Shown here in pieces: positions 1 through 11,520 of a DNA stretch of 64,000 nt. This DNA is from Cymbidium sinense (taxonomy: Eukaryota > Streptophyta > Magnoliopsida > Asparagales > Orchidaceae). A program made the translations under genes and the position numbers. The notes beneath the pieces are model-generated. The model worked only from the letters and a program-made list of their open reading frames with translations, made no database searches and was not told the origin of the DNA. Location: positions 35,376,983 through 35,440,982 of the forward strand of contig CM038223.1 in NCBI GenBank assembly GCA_021442155.1, written 5' to 3'. Numbering within the stretch: position 1 is the stretch's first letter; each line of letters opens with the position of its first letter.

Positions 1-400
1 ATAGACTTAGATTCAACATCCTTGTAAGTGCAATAAGTGTGGATGAGGCTAAGAACTAAGATTCAGATATAAAATGAAGTGGGACATTCAACACAAAAGC
101 ATTCAATGGGCATGGAGTAGAATCCAAAACAATTCACCACATAATAGGAATTCAGAGATATGGAAGATATAATTATTTGCCTAGTATAGGTGGCTATATA
201 GAGAATTGATCATAAAAAACCAAAGGCTAAAGAGAATGAGGGATCCTCAGGATCAGTGACTCACTAAGCTTGCCAAGCATGAATAGAACTATCTAAAAAC
301 CCCCAACCTTGATGACATGTTATACTCCCCTAGCAAAGCAGAAGACATGCAAAAGGAAGAAGGTAAATCTAATAAATTCCCTCTCCACAAAGATAGTGGA
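1..400. other. Unassigned leader of the left gypsy element
   Basis: No gene is recognised here. The stretch precedes the recognisable gag of the left Ty3/gypsy element on the same strand, so it is probably the start of gag or its 5' untranslated region. This rests on position only; the reading frames are broken throughout and no motif was found. Confidence 0.35.
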
Positions 401-792
401 GGCTCTCCCCTGCGTAGTCTTAAGATCCCATATTTAGAATCATACAAGGGTTGAATGGACCCAACTGATCATATAACATACTTTGAGTCATAACATTACT
501 GTTGGATTTGGATGACGTAATAAAGTGACACCTTTTCTTTACCACATTCAAAGAGATAGCCCTTAGATGGTTCTACATCTCCTAGTAGGATTTATACTTC
601 ATTCATCAATTTTAAGTGAATGTTCACTACATAATTTACTAGAGCTCAAAAACACTTGAAGAGTTCCCAAGCTCTTCTATAAATGAGACAAGAATGTGGT
701 CAATCTTTAAGAAAGTTCATCATGCTTTCAACAAGAAATGCTAGAGATTAAAGACTTGGAATTCATGATAGCTAAGCTGTATTGATTTAAGG

Positions 793-831
<39 letters not shown>

Positions 832-1480
832 TAGAGGGACCCTTCATATTCACCTTTGGACTTCAATAGCCCAAAACACTTGTTAAATTACTTGAGTTTG
901 TGAAAAAGCACATGAACATTGAATAATATAATAAGGTCATCCAACTAACACCATTAATTCTTGAAAAGTATTTAGTGAAGAGTTCATCATCAGAGTAATT
1001 ACTCGAAGAGGGATTTTGAGTGCAAAGGCCAGATAAGAGATGGTGACATGAAGTGTATAGACTTAAGTGTGATTTTAAAATTTCGATGACACGCTATCAA
1101 AGGGCCAATTTCTCACAACCAATCTTGGTAGCTCCTCTAAGGTGTCGATGATCGAGTTAGTAGAAACCATCCAAAATAAAGATTACTTCAAACGGCTACT
1201 ACCTTTGAAGGTAATGGGGTTTGTGATTGCTCTAGGTATTGTATGTATCACCATAATAATGGGCATGACACTAAGGAATGTAGCCACATAAGGAGCATAG
1301 TCAATGAGTTAATAATAGCTGATAAATTAAAAGAATTCACTAGATGGAGAGATAAAGAAGTCACTGAAATGGGCAATAAATCCACCTTAGCACATGCAAG
1401 CCATATCATAAGAGTTGTACTTGCTATTTTGAGAGGTGGAGGAGAATCCTTTAGAAAAGAGAGCCCTAAACAACTATAAT
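401..1480 (+). pseudogene. gag: Ty3/gypsy (Tat-type) gag, broken
   Basis: Decayed gag (capsid and nucleocapsid) of a Tat-lineage Ty3/gypsy retrotransposon; gag packages element RNA in cytoplasmic particles. Seen: a frame-broken capsid core at about 440-780 with recognisable steps (a PTDHITYFES-like segment near 455, then a segment around 560-700 matching the usual Trp-Tyr and phenylalanine-rich helices), followed by a zinc-binding-like stretch at 1237-1284 reading CMYHHNNGHDTKEC, the Cys/His arrangement seen in Tat/Ogre gag C-termini rather than a classical CCHC knuckle. The longest open piece is 78 residues (1243-1479). Stops and frameshifts elsewhere mean it cannot make a whole protein. A (GA)n run at 796-826 has probably expanded inside it. 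The protease remnant follows directly. Assignment to gag is firm; the lineage is inferred from the zinc region and the downstream domains. Confidence 0.78.
796..826. repeat. (GA)n microsatellite
   Basis: About 15 uninterrupted GA units followed by two GATA-like units, lying inside the decayed gag coding region. Confidence 0.95.
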
Positions 1481-1559
1481 CTAGGGACATTAACTCAACA
1501 ACCAAGGTGTATTTGTTGCGTATATGTCATATGCCTCCATAATCCCTGTAAGTTTTCTA

Positions 1560-2000
1560 AGAAACATAAACTTACCATTGGTAATCCTTATAATGATGTG
1601 ATCATCATTATGATGCTAATTTATAATTATCAAGTTAGGAGCATATTAATTGATATGAGGGAGCTCAGCTAATATCATTTTCAAGTCTATCTTTGATAAG
1701 CTGGTTGACAACTTCTAAACTCACCCCTAAAAGAGTACCACTATATTACTTCCCTTGGGAAAAGGAGAGAGATGAAAGAGACTATTACTCTCCCCATGAT
1801 TAGGGGAAGACCAGAAGTAATTCACAATAATGGTTAGGTTCATTATAGTGGAGGCTCCTGCCACCTATATTGTCATCTTTGGTTGACCACTGCTCAACAT
1901 GCTTAAGATAATGGTCTGAATGTACCATGTAGCCATGAGGTAAGGAAATCACTATCAGAAGAGATTTAAATCAATTCAGGACTTGCTACTTAAGAGCAAT
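1560..2000 (+). pseudogene. Ty3/gypsy (Tat-type) protease and linker, broken
   Basis: Remnant of the aspartic protease that processes the gag-pol polyprotein. At 1600-1665 the frame reads NYQVRSILIDMRELS, corresponding to the protease segment before and at the active-site D-T/P-G-S; the Asp survives but the following residues are lost through a small frameshift, so it is inactive. Around 1835-1935 broken frames give the usual downstream stretch (a VEAPATYIVIFG-like segment, then LNMLKIMV and MYHVAM), which in Tat elements precedes the linker to reverse transcriptase. The coding match fades after about 2000, and LTR copy 1 starts at 2091. The matching reverse transcriptase is found only at 17160, on the far side of LTR copies 1 and 2. 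Confidence 0.72.
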
Positions 2001-2090
2001 AGGCAGGTTGCATAGAGATGATTAAGTTTTGTAATTGGATGCCACGTGAATTAAAATCAAAATTCTTGCAAAATAGAAGGGTTTGCTATC

Positions 2091-2300
2091 TGTTGACATC
2101 ACTTTTGGAGTGAGGATTGATCACTCTCATCCTAGGTCTTAGATTCTTCTGAACACTTAGGTTTTCTTAGTGTTAGGACACTTCTAGTAATTAAGTGTTG
2201 AACTCACTTTTGGAGTGAGTTATCAATCTCCCCATCTTAGATTTAGGAGTCTTCTAGACACTAGGGCTTTCTTAGTCATAAGACATTTCTAGCACTTAGG
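2091..2300 (+). repeat. Direct duplication of the LTR 5' terminus
   Basis: The LTR start occurs twice: TGTTGACATCACTTTTGGAG at 2091 and TGTTGAACTCACTTTTGGAG at 2196. Each is followed by similar text (a 'cttagattnnngagtcttct' and 'cactnaggttttcttagt' order) for about 105 bp. Other copies here have it once. Confidence 0.8.
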
Positions 2301-3329
2301 TGAACACTTAACCTAAGCCAAGAAACTTAGAAGGGTTAATCTTAGGATTAGGCTATGCTTTTGAACTTAGGGAGGTCCACCTACCCTATAGCCTAAACCC
2401 AATCCAGGTTCACCTTCTTAAGCCAAAACCAAATCCCAAATTTAATTTAAATCAAATCCAAATCCAAATCCAAATTCCAAGTCAAATGATTGAAGCCCAT
2501 GATAAAATCCAAATTCAAAATCAACCCAAACCCTATGATTTTATCTTATGGACTTAGCCCTAGGCAAATTCAAATCAATCCAAACTCAATTGATTTTCTC
2601 AAATATCAATTCAACCTCTCAATCAGTCTATCAAACTTACAATCAAACTCAATTCCAAATCCAAATCAAGATCCAAATTAAATAAAACCCAAACCTAAGT
2701 CCTTTGAGCCAATTCCATGAGCTTAGCCAAAATTGCATTCAAATCAAATCAAACTCAATTGATCCTCTCATGGATCAATTATTCCATCAATTATTTTCCC
2801 AAATATAAATCAAACCTACATTCAAATGATCAAAATCAAATCAAACAAAATCAAATTAAATCAAAACCCTTCCTAAGCCATATGAATCAACCTTCATGAG
2901 CTTAGCAAATCTTAACCCAAATCACTTCAAACTCAATTGATTTTCTCATGAATCAATCATATCTTCAATCATCTTCACAAATATAAATGAAATATACATT
3001 TAAATCATCAAAACTAAATAAAAACAAAACCTAAGCCACATGACCCAACTCCATGAACTTAGCCAAATTCCTTCATTTAAAAACCCAAATTCAATTGATT
3101 TTCTGATAAATCAATTATTCCTTCAATCGTCTTTCCAAATATGAATGAAATCTACAATCATCAAGCCAAACCATACTCAACCCAAGTCAAACCCAACTTA
3201 ACCCTCTTTACTTGAAATATTCAAATGAACCAAAACCCATTTAAACCCAAATCAATTACAATTGAATTTATATATCAATCACAGATCCATATATAAACTC
3301 AACTAAATCAAACTCTACCCAAAATCAAG

Positions 3330-4240
3330 CCAACTAAACCCAATTGGTTCACTTGACCCAAAGTGACCAATTTGACCTATTTGAGCCAATTTCAGTCTTA
3401 CCTAAATTAGATTGAATTTAGCTTACCTAAACCTCTAATAATGATTGTTGATCACCCTATGTTGATCAATTATCACAAATTGGGTCAAATTAAGTCAACT
3501 TGGTCCTTTGACCAAGTCAACCTTCTTAAACCATATGAAAATTAGCCAAATTACATCCAAAGCCAATCCGTTGAAACTAATGATTCATACCAACTTAAAA
3601 CCAACATTTGAACATGACTTGACCTTTAATTGAGCCAAACCTAACCCAATTGGCCCTCTTGACTTAAGTTGACCCAATTTGACCTACATGGCCAAAATGG
3701 GTCCAATCAAAATATAAATGAAATTGATTGCAAATAATGGCTTAAGTTCATTCCAAGTTGATTGTTGAACTTGACCAAAGCCTCAATTGAGCCCAATTGA
3801 CCCATTAGACTCGAATGACCTATTGAACCCAACTTGACCTAAAGGGTCAAACCAAACTAGAACCCAATCAAATCCAAATTAAACTCAACCAAAGCCTATA
3901 AAAAATTCCAAATGATCAACCAAACCAATCCAAGCCATGACCCAAGCCAATTTGGCTAATTGGGTCAAATTGGTCAACTTGACCCATTTGACCCAAATGA
4001 ACTCAAATGAGCCAGAATCAAATCTAAGCCAAATCAAACCAAAAAAATGACACCAATACACTCCAATTATTTTATGAACTTGACCCAACCCTTAGTTTAA
4101 CCCAATTTGACTAAGTGGTCAACCTAACTTGATTTGACCCATTTTGACCCAAATAGGTCAAATTGAGTCAAACCTAACCAAATGAACTCCAAATCACTTA
4201 AAATTTGGGCTAGCCCACTTTTCACTCATTTGAAATCTGG
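3330..4240 (+). repeat. TTGACC/TTGACT-dense block in LTR copy 1
   Basis: Degenerate low-complexity array built from phrases such as TTGACCCAATTTGACC and GGTCAAATTGGTCAA. It supplies many TTGACY cores, the W-box sequence known to bind plant WRKY factors. Equivalent blocks lie in copies 2, 3 and 5. Any regulatory role is inference; the motif density may just reflect repeat expansion. Confidence 0.7.
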
Positions 4241-6898
4241 CCAAATCAAATCCAAAGCCAAATGGCCATCCTACTCTTGGGCTAGCAGTATCACATGAGA
4301 CAAATCACCCATGTAAATGGTCATTTCTATTCCTTGGCCCCTTGACACTCTCCCATTGGTCCACCTAGGCACTGAGGACACTGACCAACCTGACCCAAGG
4401 GTAGTTGTGTCAGCCATGACCTATGAAGAGGTGAAATTACCTCACCTCCCCCATTAGTGCATTTGAAACACAAGGACGCCCATGATTCGACCTTGACAGC
4501 CACCTCCCAAGCCTTGGCCACTCAAATCGAGCTACCTAACGAGATTCTCTGCCATTTCCAGCTGCCACCGGTGGCCAAGCATCCATAAAATACCAAATCA
4601 AACTGAGCCATTTGATCAAGATGAAGGAGGTATACCCCCCCTCCTCATCATTCCAACTCAAAACACATTCTTGCACTCCCTCATAGCCCTAGCTACCCAA
4701 GATGAGCCACCAGAGACATTTTCCAATCTCCCAAGCTCATCCTTTAATCAAAAAATCATCATTTTCATCCGTTTTGAAATACGACACCCTCCCATTGATT
4801 CCCATTTGCTCAAACTATTAACTAAAGTGCAATTAACTTTGCACACACCATCCCTGGAATTAGTCGAGCAAGAACAAAACATCCCCCAAGCTTTTCGATA
4901 ATCAGAGGGCGGATTTCGATCAATGATAGCCACCCAAGCTTTGGTTCATGGCCTTTCGAGCAACCAACTTCAAATTGGAGCTCATGCATCTTAGTAGATC
5001 TTCATCTCCACTAGATGAGGCTTCCTCAATTGAGATTTCCACTGGTCTTGAGCTCTGAAGAGCTATGCCATTGAAACTGACCTTTGCATGAAAATGAGTT
5101 GGAGCTTTTTGATGAAAACTTTCATCCTATGTGATCCTATCCATTGGATCCCCTTGGAACCTTCGTGCAAAGGTGTGGGATCCATTTGGAGTTAATCCAA
5201 GCTCAAATCACCTGAGCAATGGTGGACGGACTCCATTCTCTCTCTCTCGCATGACTATAGATCATGCACTGTCTGTTCTACATGACCAAATTGGACGATC
5301 GTGATTAGATCCATTAGAATGATCCTATTTAATCTTTTAGCACTATGGGGTTAATTGTACCCATCTGTTCTTAGATTAGATGACACACGAAAAAGTGCTT
5401 TTCGTTGCCACCACACAAGCGCTAACTAGGATTATGTTGAAATAACCAATCCTACAGTGCCGCATGGAAGGCATGCCGCATCAATGCGCCATGTGGCACG
5501 GGATTAGAAGTTAATTAAGCCTAATTAATGTGTTTTAATGGTTGAAACTTTTATAAATTATAATTAATTGTAGAAAAACCAAAAAATATAAATAAATACC
5601 CATTTTAAAGGTATTTCAGAGGAGCATTTATTAAAAATATTCTTAAATAATTTTGAACAATAATAAAGACTTAATTAAGATTTAATTATAAAATTAAATA
5701 ACTTAATTACCCTTTAATTACATAAGTAATTAATCCCAAACTTTGTGGGTTAATTTAATGGGATGACCTGTGCCTCCCATGATTTTCTTGGGATTTATTA
5801 CTTAGTTAATTAAAGAAATTGACAAATTATACTTTAATTACTTTCTTAAGTTTATTAACACTTAATTAATCCCATGAATAGTAATAATTTGATTAATTAA
5901 GTGGTTAATTATTATTTAATTATGAATAAACCTATAGAATAAGGTTGAGGCTTCCTCCTTAGCCCATTTCCCCTAGGTTCATTCCATTAATCAAACTAAT
6001 TAAAGTTTAATTAATTACTAAAACTATTTAATTGATTATATAAAAATATTAATCATGTAATACTTTAATTAATTAAGACTTGGGTAGACCCTTTAGTGCT
6101 CAACAACCTAAGGAAATCCTAAGGAAATTATAATTAGTCCACATGTGTGGGAGAATTATATGAGTACTTAATTATGTTCCTTAACTTAATTAACCATTAA
6201 TTATGAGCCAATTGCATTAGGCCCCTTTCCTTTCATAGGATCATTGCTAATTTTATTTCCAATGTATGTGTATATAATATTGGCTCATAATATTTGGGTA
6301 TTATGTTATAAATAACATAGGAAAGGGTTAATTAATGAATTTAATGCATATTACAACTTAATTAACTCGTAAAATAAACTTAATCACATTTTATCAAACC
6401 AAATGAATTAACAAACATGGGAATGGGCTAGAATAAACAAACCTTCCCTCACCTCCTGAAATCAAATCAACACTTGAAATTAAAAATGATGCTAAGAAAG
6501 CTCTGGTTTGCTTTAAATGGTTTTATTTAATATGATTTTCCTTAAGAATTAATCTAATTGAATGAAACCATGTGTTTATGTTTAGTTATTCCTTTCTAAT
6601 CATGTTAAATGTTGTATGGAGTTTGAAGTCATGCATTCATCTTTTCAAAGTTAATTAAATCAAATGGTTTTCCCTTATGTAAGCTTGCATGTGTTGGATT
6701 AATTTATAATATGTGTGGCTACTATAACTAATAAATTCAAATTATTTTTTCTAAAGTTTATTAATCAATTATATTAATTAGAGTGCAAGTAGTTATGAAC
6801 ATATATAGGTTTCTATGTGCTTAAAGCTTAAGTGTGTGAATGTTGAGTTTTCTTTCCTCTATACATGTGTTGATTTATGTAAGATTGCATGAAAATGG

Positions 6899-7530
6899 GT
6901 ATATAGTCTGGACATCTTGGGATTATGAGGCTTTAGCTATCCGCAAAGAGGTCATTTGATTACCTCACTTCCCTGGTCTAATAATGGCACATACCCATTT
7001 GATTTCATTCTTATGAATTTCAACATTACAATTTGGTTTGAGCTTTAATTCACATACATAAATGATTTAATAAAATAAAAATAGAATCATTGCATGGTTT
7101 TTTCCTTCATTTATGTATACATTCATGTGCATTTAAGAAAAGCAAGTATATAGTCTGGACATCCCAGGAATACAAAGCTTTGGCTAGCCCCAAGGAGGTC
7201 ATTTGATTATCTCACTTCCCTTGTTTAACAATGACATGTACTTATTATGTCTTTATAAATGTGTATGTATATGTGATTAATGAATGAAAACCCCTTTTTA
7301 TGTTAAAATTGCATGCATTCATAATTGACTAAGTGGTTGAATTAATTGGCCATATGATTTTGAATTTACTTTCTATGTTCATGTAGACAACTTTACATAT
7401 GTTTGAATGCAAATGGGTATATAGTCTGGACATCCCAAGAATATGAGGCTTTAGCTAGCCCCAAAAAGGTCAATTGATTATCTCAGTTCCCTTGTTTAAC
7501 AATGGCACATACCTATTTAATTTCTTTCTT
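6899..7530 (+). repeat. Three tandem ~250-bp units in LTR copy 1
   Basis: Units start at 6899, 7146 and 7417 with GTATATAGTCTGGACATC. Each continues with GGCTTTAGCTAGCCCC-like text, GAGGTCATTTGATTACCTC (5-bp arms) and AATGGCACATACC. About 150 bp of more variable AT-rich sequence separates the conserved cores. Copy number varies between LTR copies. Confidence 0.88.
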
Positions 7531-9891
7531 ATGTCTTTTTGTATAAGAATTTGGAAAAATCTTTAAATTAATATGTTTAAATAATTCAATCAAATAAAAT
7601 ATAAATTCTAAATATACACATACATTCACAATATAAGTGTGCTAAAATATATTGCATGTATAGATACTCTTAGGTTTGAATCATATGCATGTTACATGTG
7701 ATGGAAGGAAATGGTTTGATATATGTCATGTGAAAGTAATTCAATTAGATTAATCTTAAGAAGCCTTTCATATTGAATAGGATTATTTAAAGTGAACCTA
7801 AACTTAGGATTAATTAAATCATTTAATAAGCCATTTACTAAAGAAAACTAAACCAAATTAATATGCTTTAGAAAATGGCTTAAGGTAGGGATGAAAGAGG
7901 GCAATCCTCTTTCTTCTCTTTATAACACTTGCTAAGTATAATCATATGAAATAAAAGAAAACACAAATTAAGATTCTCAAATCAATTAAACAACTTCAAG
8001 TGAAATCAACCTTTCATGTTAAATTGAATACTTATATACTTAGAAAATACAACACTAATGCCTAACAAGACTTACCACACAAGCCTTAACGCACACATTA
8101 GAACTAAGTCACCACTTCTAGTCTTAAGTTAGGATGGTGTATGATATGATGTATATTTTGTTTTATGATGTATTATTTTAGATTGGATGTTAGGGTGAAT
8201 GCTTGTTTGACTTGATGTTCGACTAATGTTAACTTAATCAAATTTTTTGCATGAGATTGTGCTTTAGGGAGCTTAGAAATAAATATGAACACTCTCTTTG
8301 TAGGTTGCTTAAACCCTTAAATATAATCCAAGTTAGGACAGGTGGGCTTGGTTACCCATGTGCAGGGTGCTAAGTCTAAATTATATAAAACTACTTGGGA
8401 TTGTATATGTGTTTAGATAACCTCTATTTTTCAGGTATAATTAGATTTACCTTTTCTATTTTAATGTAATTTTGCATTAGGAATTAGGATTAGTTATAGG
8501 GGATTAGGATGAGCAGTGGCTAGAAGGCTTTATCCTGGGAGGCCCTGTGATTCCTTTGAAGCAAGCACATCCATACTAAGAGAAGGAAGAATGAAGACAT
8601 GAAGAATGAAGAATGAAGACCCCCTATAGCATTTAATAAATTGTAATTTTTATTTTTATAATTTCAGATTGTATAAAGGTAGAACTTAGCTACCCATCTT
8701 TTCTTTTTGGGTTGTACGATGGTACCCAATTGCATCAGCCTCTTATTCTTTTGCATTAGTTTTATAAAAGTGTTTAATAATTTGTTCAGCTTGTGCACTA
8801 AAAATGGCATGCTTTTCTTAGCTTTAAAAATAAATGATACTTTAAAGTGTGGCCTGGAGATTAGGCTCTTAAAAAAATTTAATTTTTCTACCCCAATTAA
8901 TCACACATAACTAAATTCTAAACAATTCATCACCTCACCATAAAGCTTAGGCATTAAATAAGTTAATCAACAGATTGAGCAACCCATTAGCTGAATGGTT
9001 GAATGTTTCACATCATGCACACATTTTGTTTTGCTCTTGAAAATAGAGGATTTCCATCATTGCACGATAAGGGAATGCTTGACCTGTGATGGCATCCCTT
9101 ATTTTAGAAAACACCCATTTCTCGCTGATTTAGCCAACAATCTTATTTCATCATGCATGTAGGCATCAAAATACTAAAGCCTTTGTCTAAATGAAGTGTC
9201 AAAAATAAAATAAAATCTGAAAATATTTTGCATTAGATTAAGTCATTACTCATACCACTCATGCTCTAGTTTCTTAGGGAGTGGGTTTCAGAACTTTAGT
9301 CTCTTTATAACTTAATAATTGCCCAACTATCTTGCAATTTCATAAGACTAGACTACATGGTTTTAAAATCATAGAAGTTAGCTAGCGGCCACTCCAAGCA
9401 GTTATATGTCCAAAAGTCAGGTGTTTTATTCTCTCATATGGAGATAAATCTTATGCCCATCTTTGCTTAGATTTAGGTTGTGCTTTAGCTTATACTACAG
9501 CTCTCTAGAGTTAGGATATGAGGTTGATGTTTCCTTCGGGCTACAAGCATAAATCCTCACCTCTTAGGAATTTTTATAATCTTGTATTGTTATATAAGCC
9601 CTGACAATCTAATAAAATTTAACTCTAATAAATAAATCTCTTCATTTTCAAATATATAAAGCCCAACCATAGGTTACATTGGAATACTAACTAGGATTCC
9701 TAGTATCATGGGCATTCCCTACTTCCTCCCTTTGGATTCCAAAAATAAGCCTTCTCCTTGAACTTTCCCAATTGATTTCCCAAACATAAATAATCTTTTG
9801 ATAGTCTTAACATTGAAATCTTTGGAGATTGTAATTATCTACTTTAATCAAGAGTATTCTTAAAGAATTTCATTCCGTAAGAAGTAATTAA

Positions 9892-9913
9892 CTATAGAGG
9901 CTTGCCTCCATAG
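9892..9913 (+). other. Conserved stem-loop near LTR 3' end (copy 1)
   Basis: CTATAGAGGC, a TT loop, then GCCTCCATAG: 10-bp arms with one mismatch that would be a G-U or A-C type pair. The same hairpin is at 19809-19830 in copy 3 and, degraded, in copies 2, 4, 5 and 6. Confidence 0.75.
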
Positions 9914-10429
9914 TGAACTTTAGAACCTGGCTTAATATAAACCCTACTTATTTCATCCATGTAAAGGAGAGAAAATATCTCTAGTATTTTTGAAGACCCA
10001 TCATGTCATTGGAGTCCTCCCCCCATACATCTAAAAATAAACACGGAACACTAAACCTAGGCCTAAAGACTTGTAGGGCATGACCCTAGGCTTAGAGGTT
10101 ACTTTAGGACAAGCGGGTCTCACCCACCTTAGGGCCTAAATTAAAACTCATAGCCATCAAGTCATTTAAATGCAAGCTCATATGATTGAAACCAAACCAA
10201 CCCAAACTCATTTGGATTCAATTGATCTTGATTGAATTTGGTTTTCAATCCAAGCTCTAAGCCAAATTAACTTAAATCATAGCCTAAGTTAACCCACTTC
10301 AATCCTATAACTCCATTCAAACCAATTCAAGCAAACCAAACTCAAGTTAATCATCTTAATCATTCTAACTATCCAATAGATCATTTTAAACTATTCCAAC
10401 ACTTACAATCAAGCCAACTAAATCAGTTA

Positions 10430-11520
10430 AACTTAATTAACCTAAGTTAGCCCATTTGACCTAAAATATTTAAATAAGACAAAACCCAATCAAACCCAAA
10501 TCAATTGTACTCAGAGCCACCAATCAGCTTCAAATTCATTACTGAATATATTCTAACCATCTGTAGCCTCAATTAATCTAAATTGACTTGACCAAACCAC
10601 TTAACCCAAAGTGACCTAAAAGGCCAATTTAGTCCAAACTTCAATTAAACTCCCATTGGGTCAAATCAAGCTATCCAATCTCTTCATTGGTGATTGTAGG
10701 TCACTATTGAACACTCCACTGCCATGAATTGGACTTAACCAAGCCAATTTGACCACTTGACCCAAGTTGTCCCAAAATGACCTAAAGGGCTAAATTAGGC
10801 CAAATCATGTTCTAAGTAAAATTAAATACAACCAATGAGTCTCATCAACATAAAATTGAATATTGAATATGACTCAAGCACAAATTTAAGCCAATTGAGC
10901 CTAACCAAGCTAATTTGGCCTTTTGACCCAAGTTGACCAAATTTGACCTAAAGGGCCAAATTGGGCCAAATCAAATCCTAAATCAAATTGGTTGAAACCA
11001 ATACTACTAACCAATCAACAATTAGATATTGAACATGATCCAACCATCAATTGGACCCAATTTGGTCAACCCAACCCATTGACCTACTTAGCCCAATTTG
11101 ACCAAAAGGGTCAAATTTAATGAAATCACTCCTTAATTCATATCAACTCTCCCAATCAATCACCAATGATCAATTGAACATAAACCTAACCCATGCTTAA
11201 GCCAATTTTGCCAATTTGGTCAAATTGGTTAACATGACCCATTTGACCCAAATTGAACAATATGAACCAAATTTAAATCTAATCCAAATTGAATCAAACC
11301 AATTACACTAATTCATTCTAAATGATAAATTAAACTTAACCAAACTTCCACTTTGACCCAATTTGGTCAAAATGGTCAACTTAGCCCAATTAAACCTATT
11401 TGACCTACATGAATCAAATTGAGCCAAACTCAATCAAACTGGGTCAAAACCCAACCAAACTTGGCATGACTCATTATTGGGTCACCAGGGGCCTGCCCAG
11501 TGGGCTTAACCCATGGTCAA
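10430..11520 (+). repeat. TTGACC/TTGACT-dense block in LTR copy 2
   Basis: Same degenerate array as in copy 1, with repeated TTTGACCCAA- and TTGGTCAAATTGG-like phrases; equivalent position in the LTR. Confidence 0.68.

Larger units (their letters stand above)
2091..10044 (+). mobile_element. Long LTR, copy 1 (of the Tat/Ogre-like family)
   Basis: Non-coding LTR of about 7.9 kb in plus orientation, recognised by alignment by eye with five other copies in the window. It begins TGTTGACATCACTTTTGGAG and ends near 10044 with CATCTAAAAATAAACACGGA, a degraded form of the family end. Layout: AT-rich low-complexity part (2400-3300), TTGAC-dense block (3330-4240), GC-richer block (4260-5480), TTAATTAA-rich part (5500-6700), three 250-bp units (6899-7530), then a conserved 3' part with a stem-loop at 9892-9913. 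About 150 bp present in other copies just before the end are missing here (around 10016). Its first 105 bp are duplicated. Open frames inside it are short and not shared with other copies, so I call no gene in it. Confidence 0.8.

Noticed and set aside
2490..2899. Two plus-strand open frames rich in Asn, Pro, Ser and Ile
   Set aside because: They read low-complexity LTR text (AAATCAAATCC-type) and are not kept in the other LTR copies; no start context or domain.
4327..4933. Several 60-76 residue frames in the GC-richer block of LTR copy 1
   Set aside because: The equivalent blocks of copies 2, 3, 5 and 6 have no matching frames, so these are chance openings in non-coding LTR.
6899..7530. CRISPR-like array (regular repeats with spacers)
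   Set aside because: Units are about 250 bp with diverged cores and homologous spacers, inside plant LTR DNA; nothing prokaryotic is present.
8707..8910. 67-residue frame in the 3' part of LTR copy 1
   Set aside because: Not conserved in other copies; lies across the conserved non-coding GGGTTGTACGATGGTACCCA segment.
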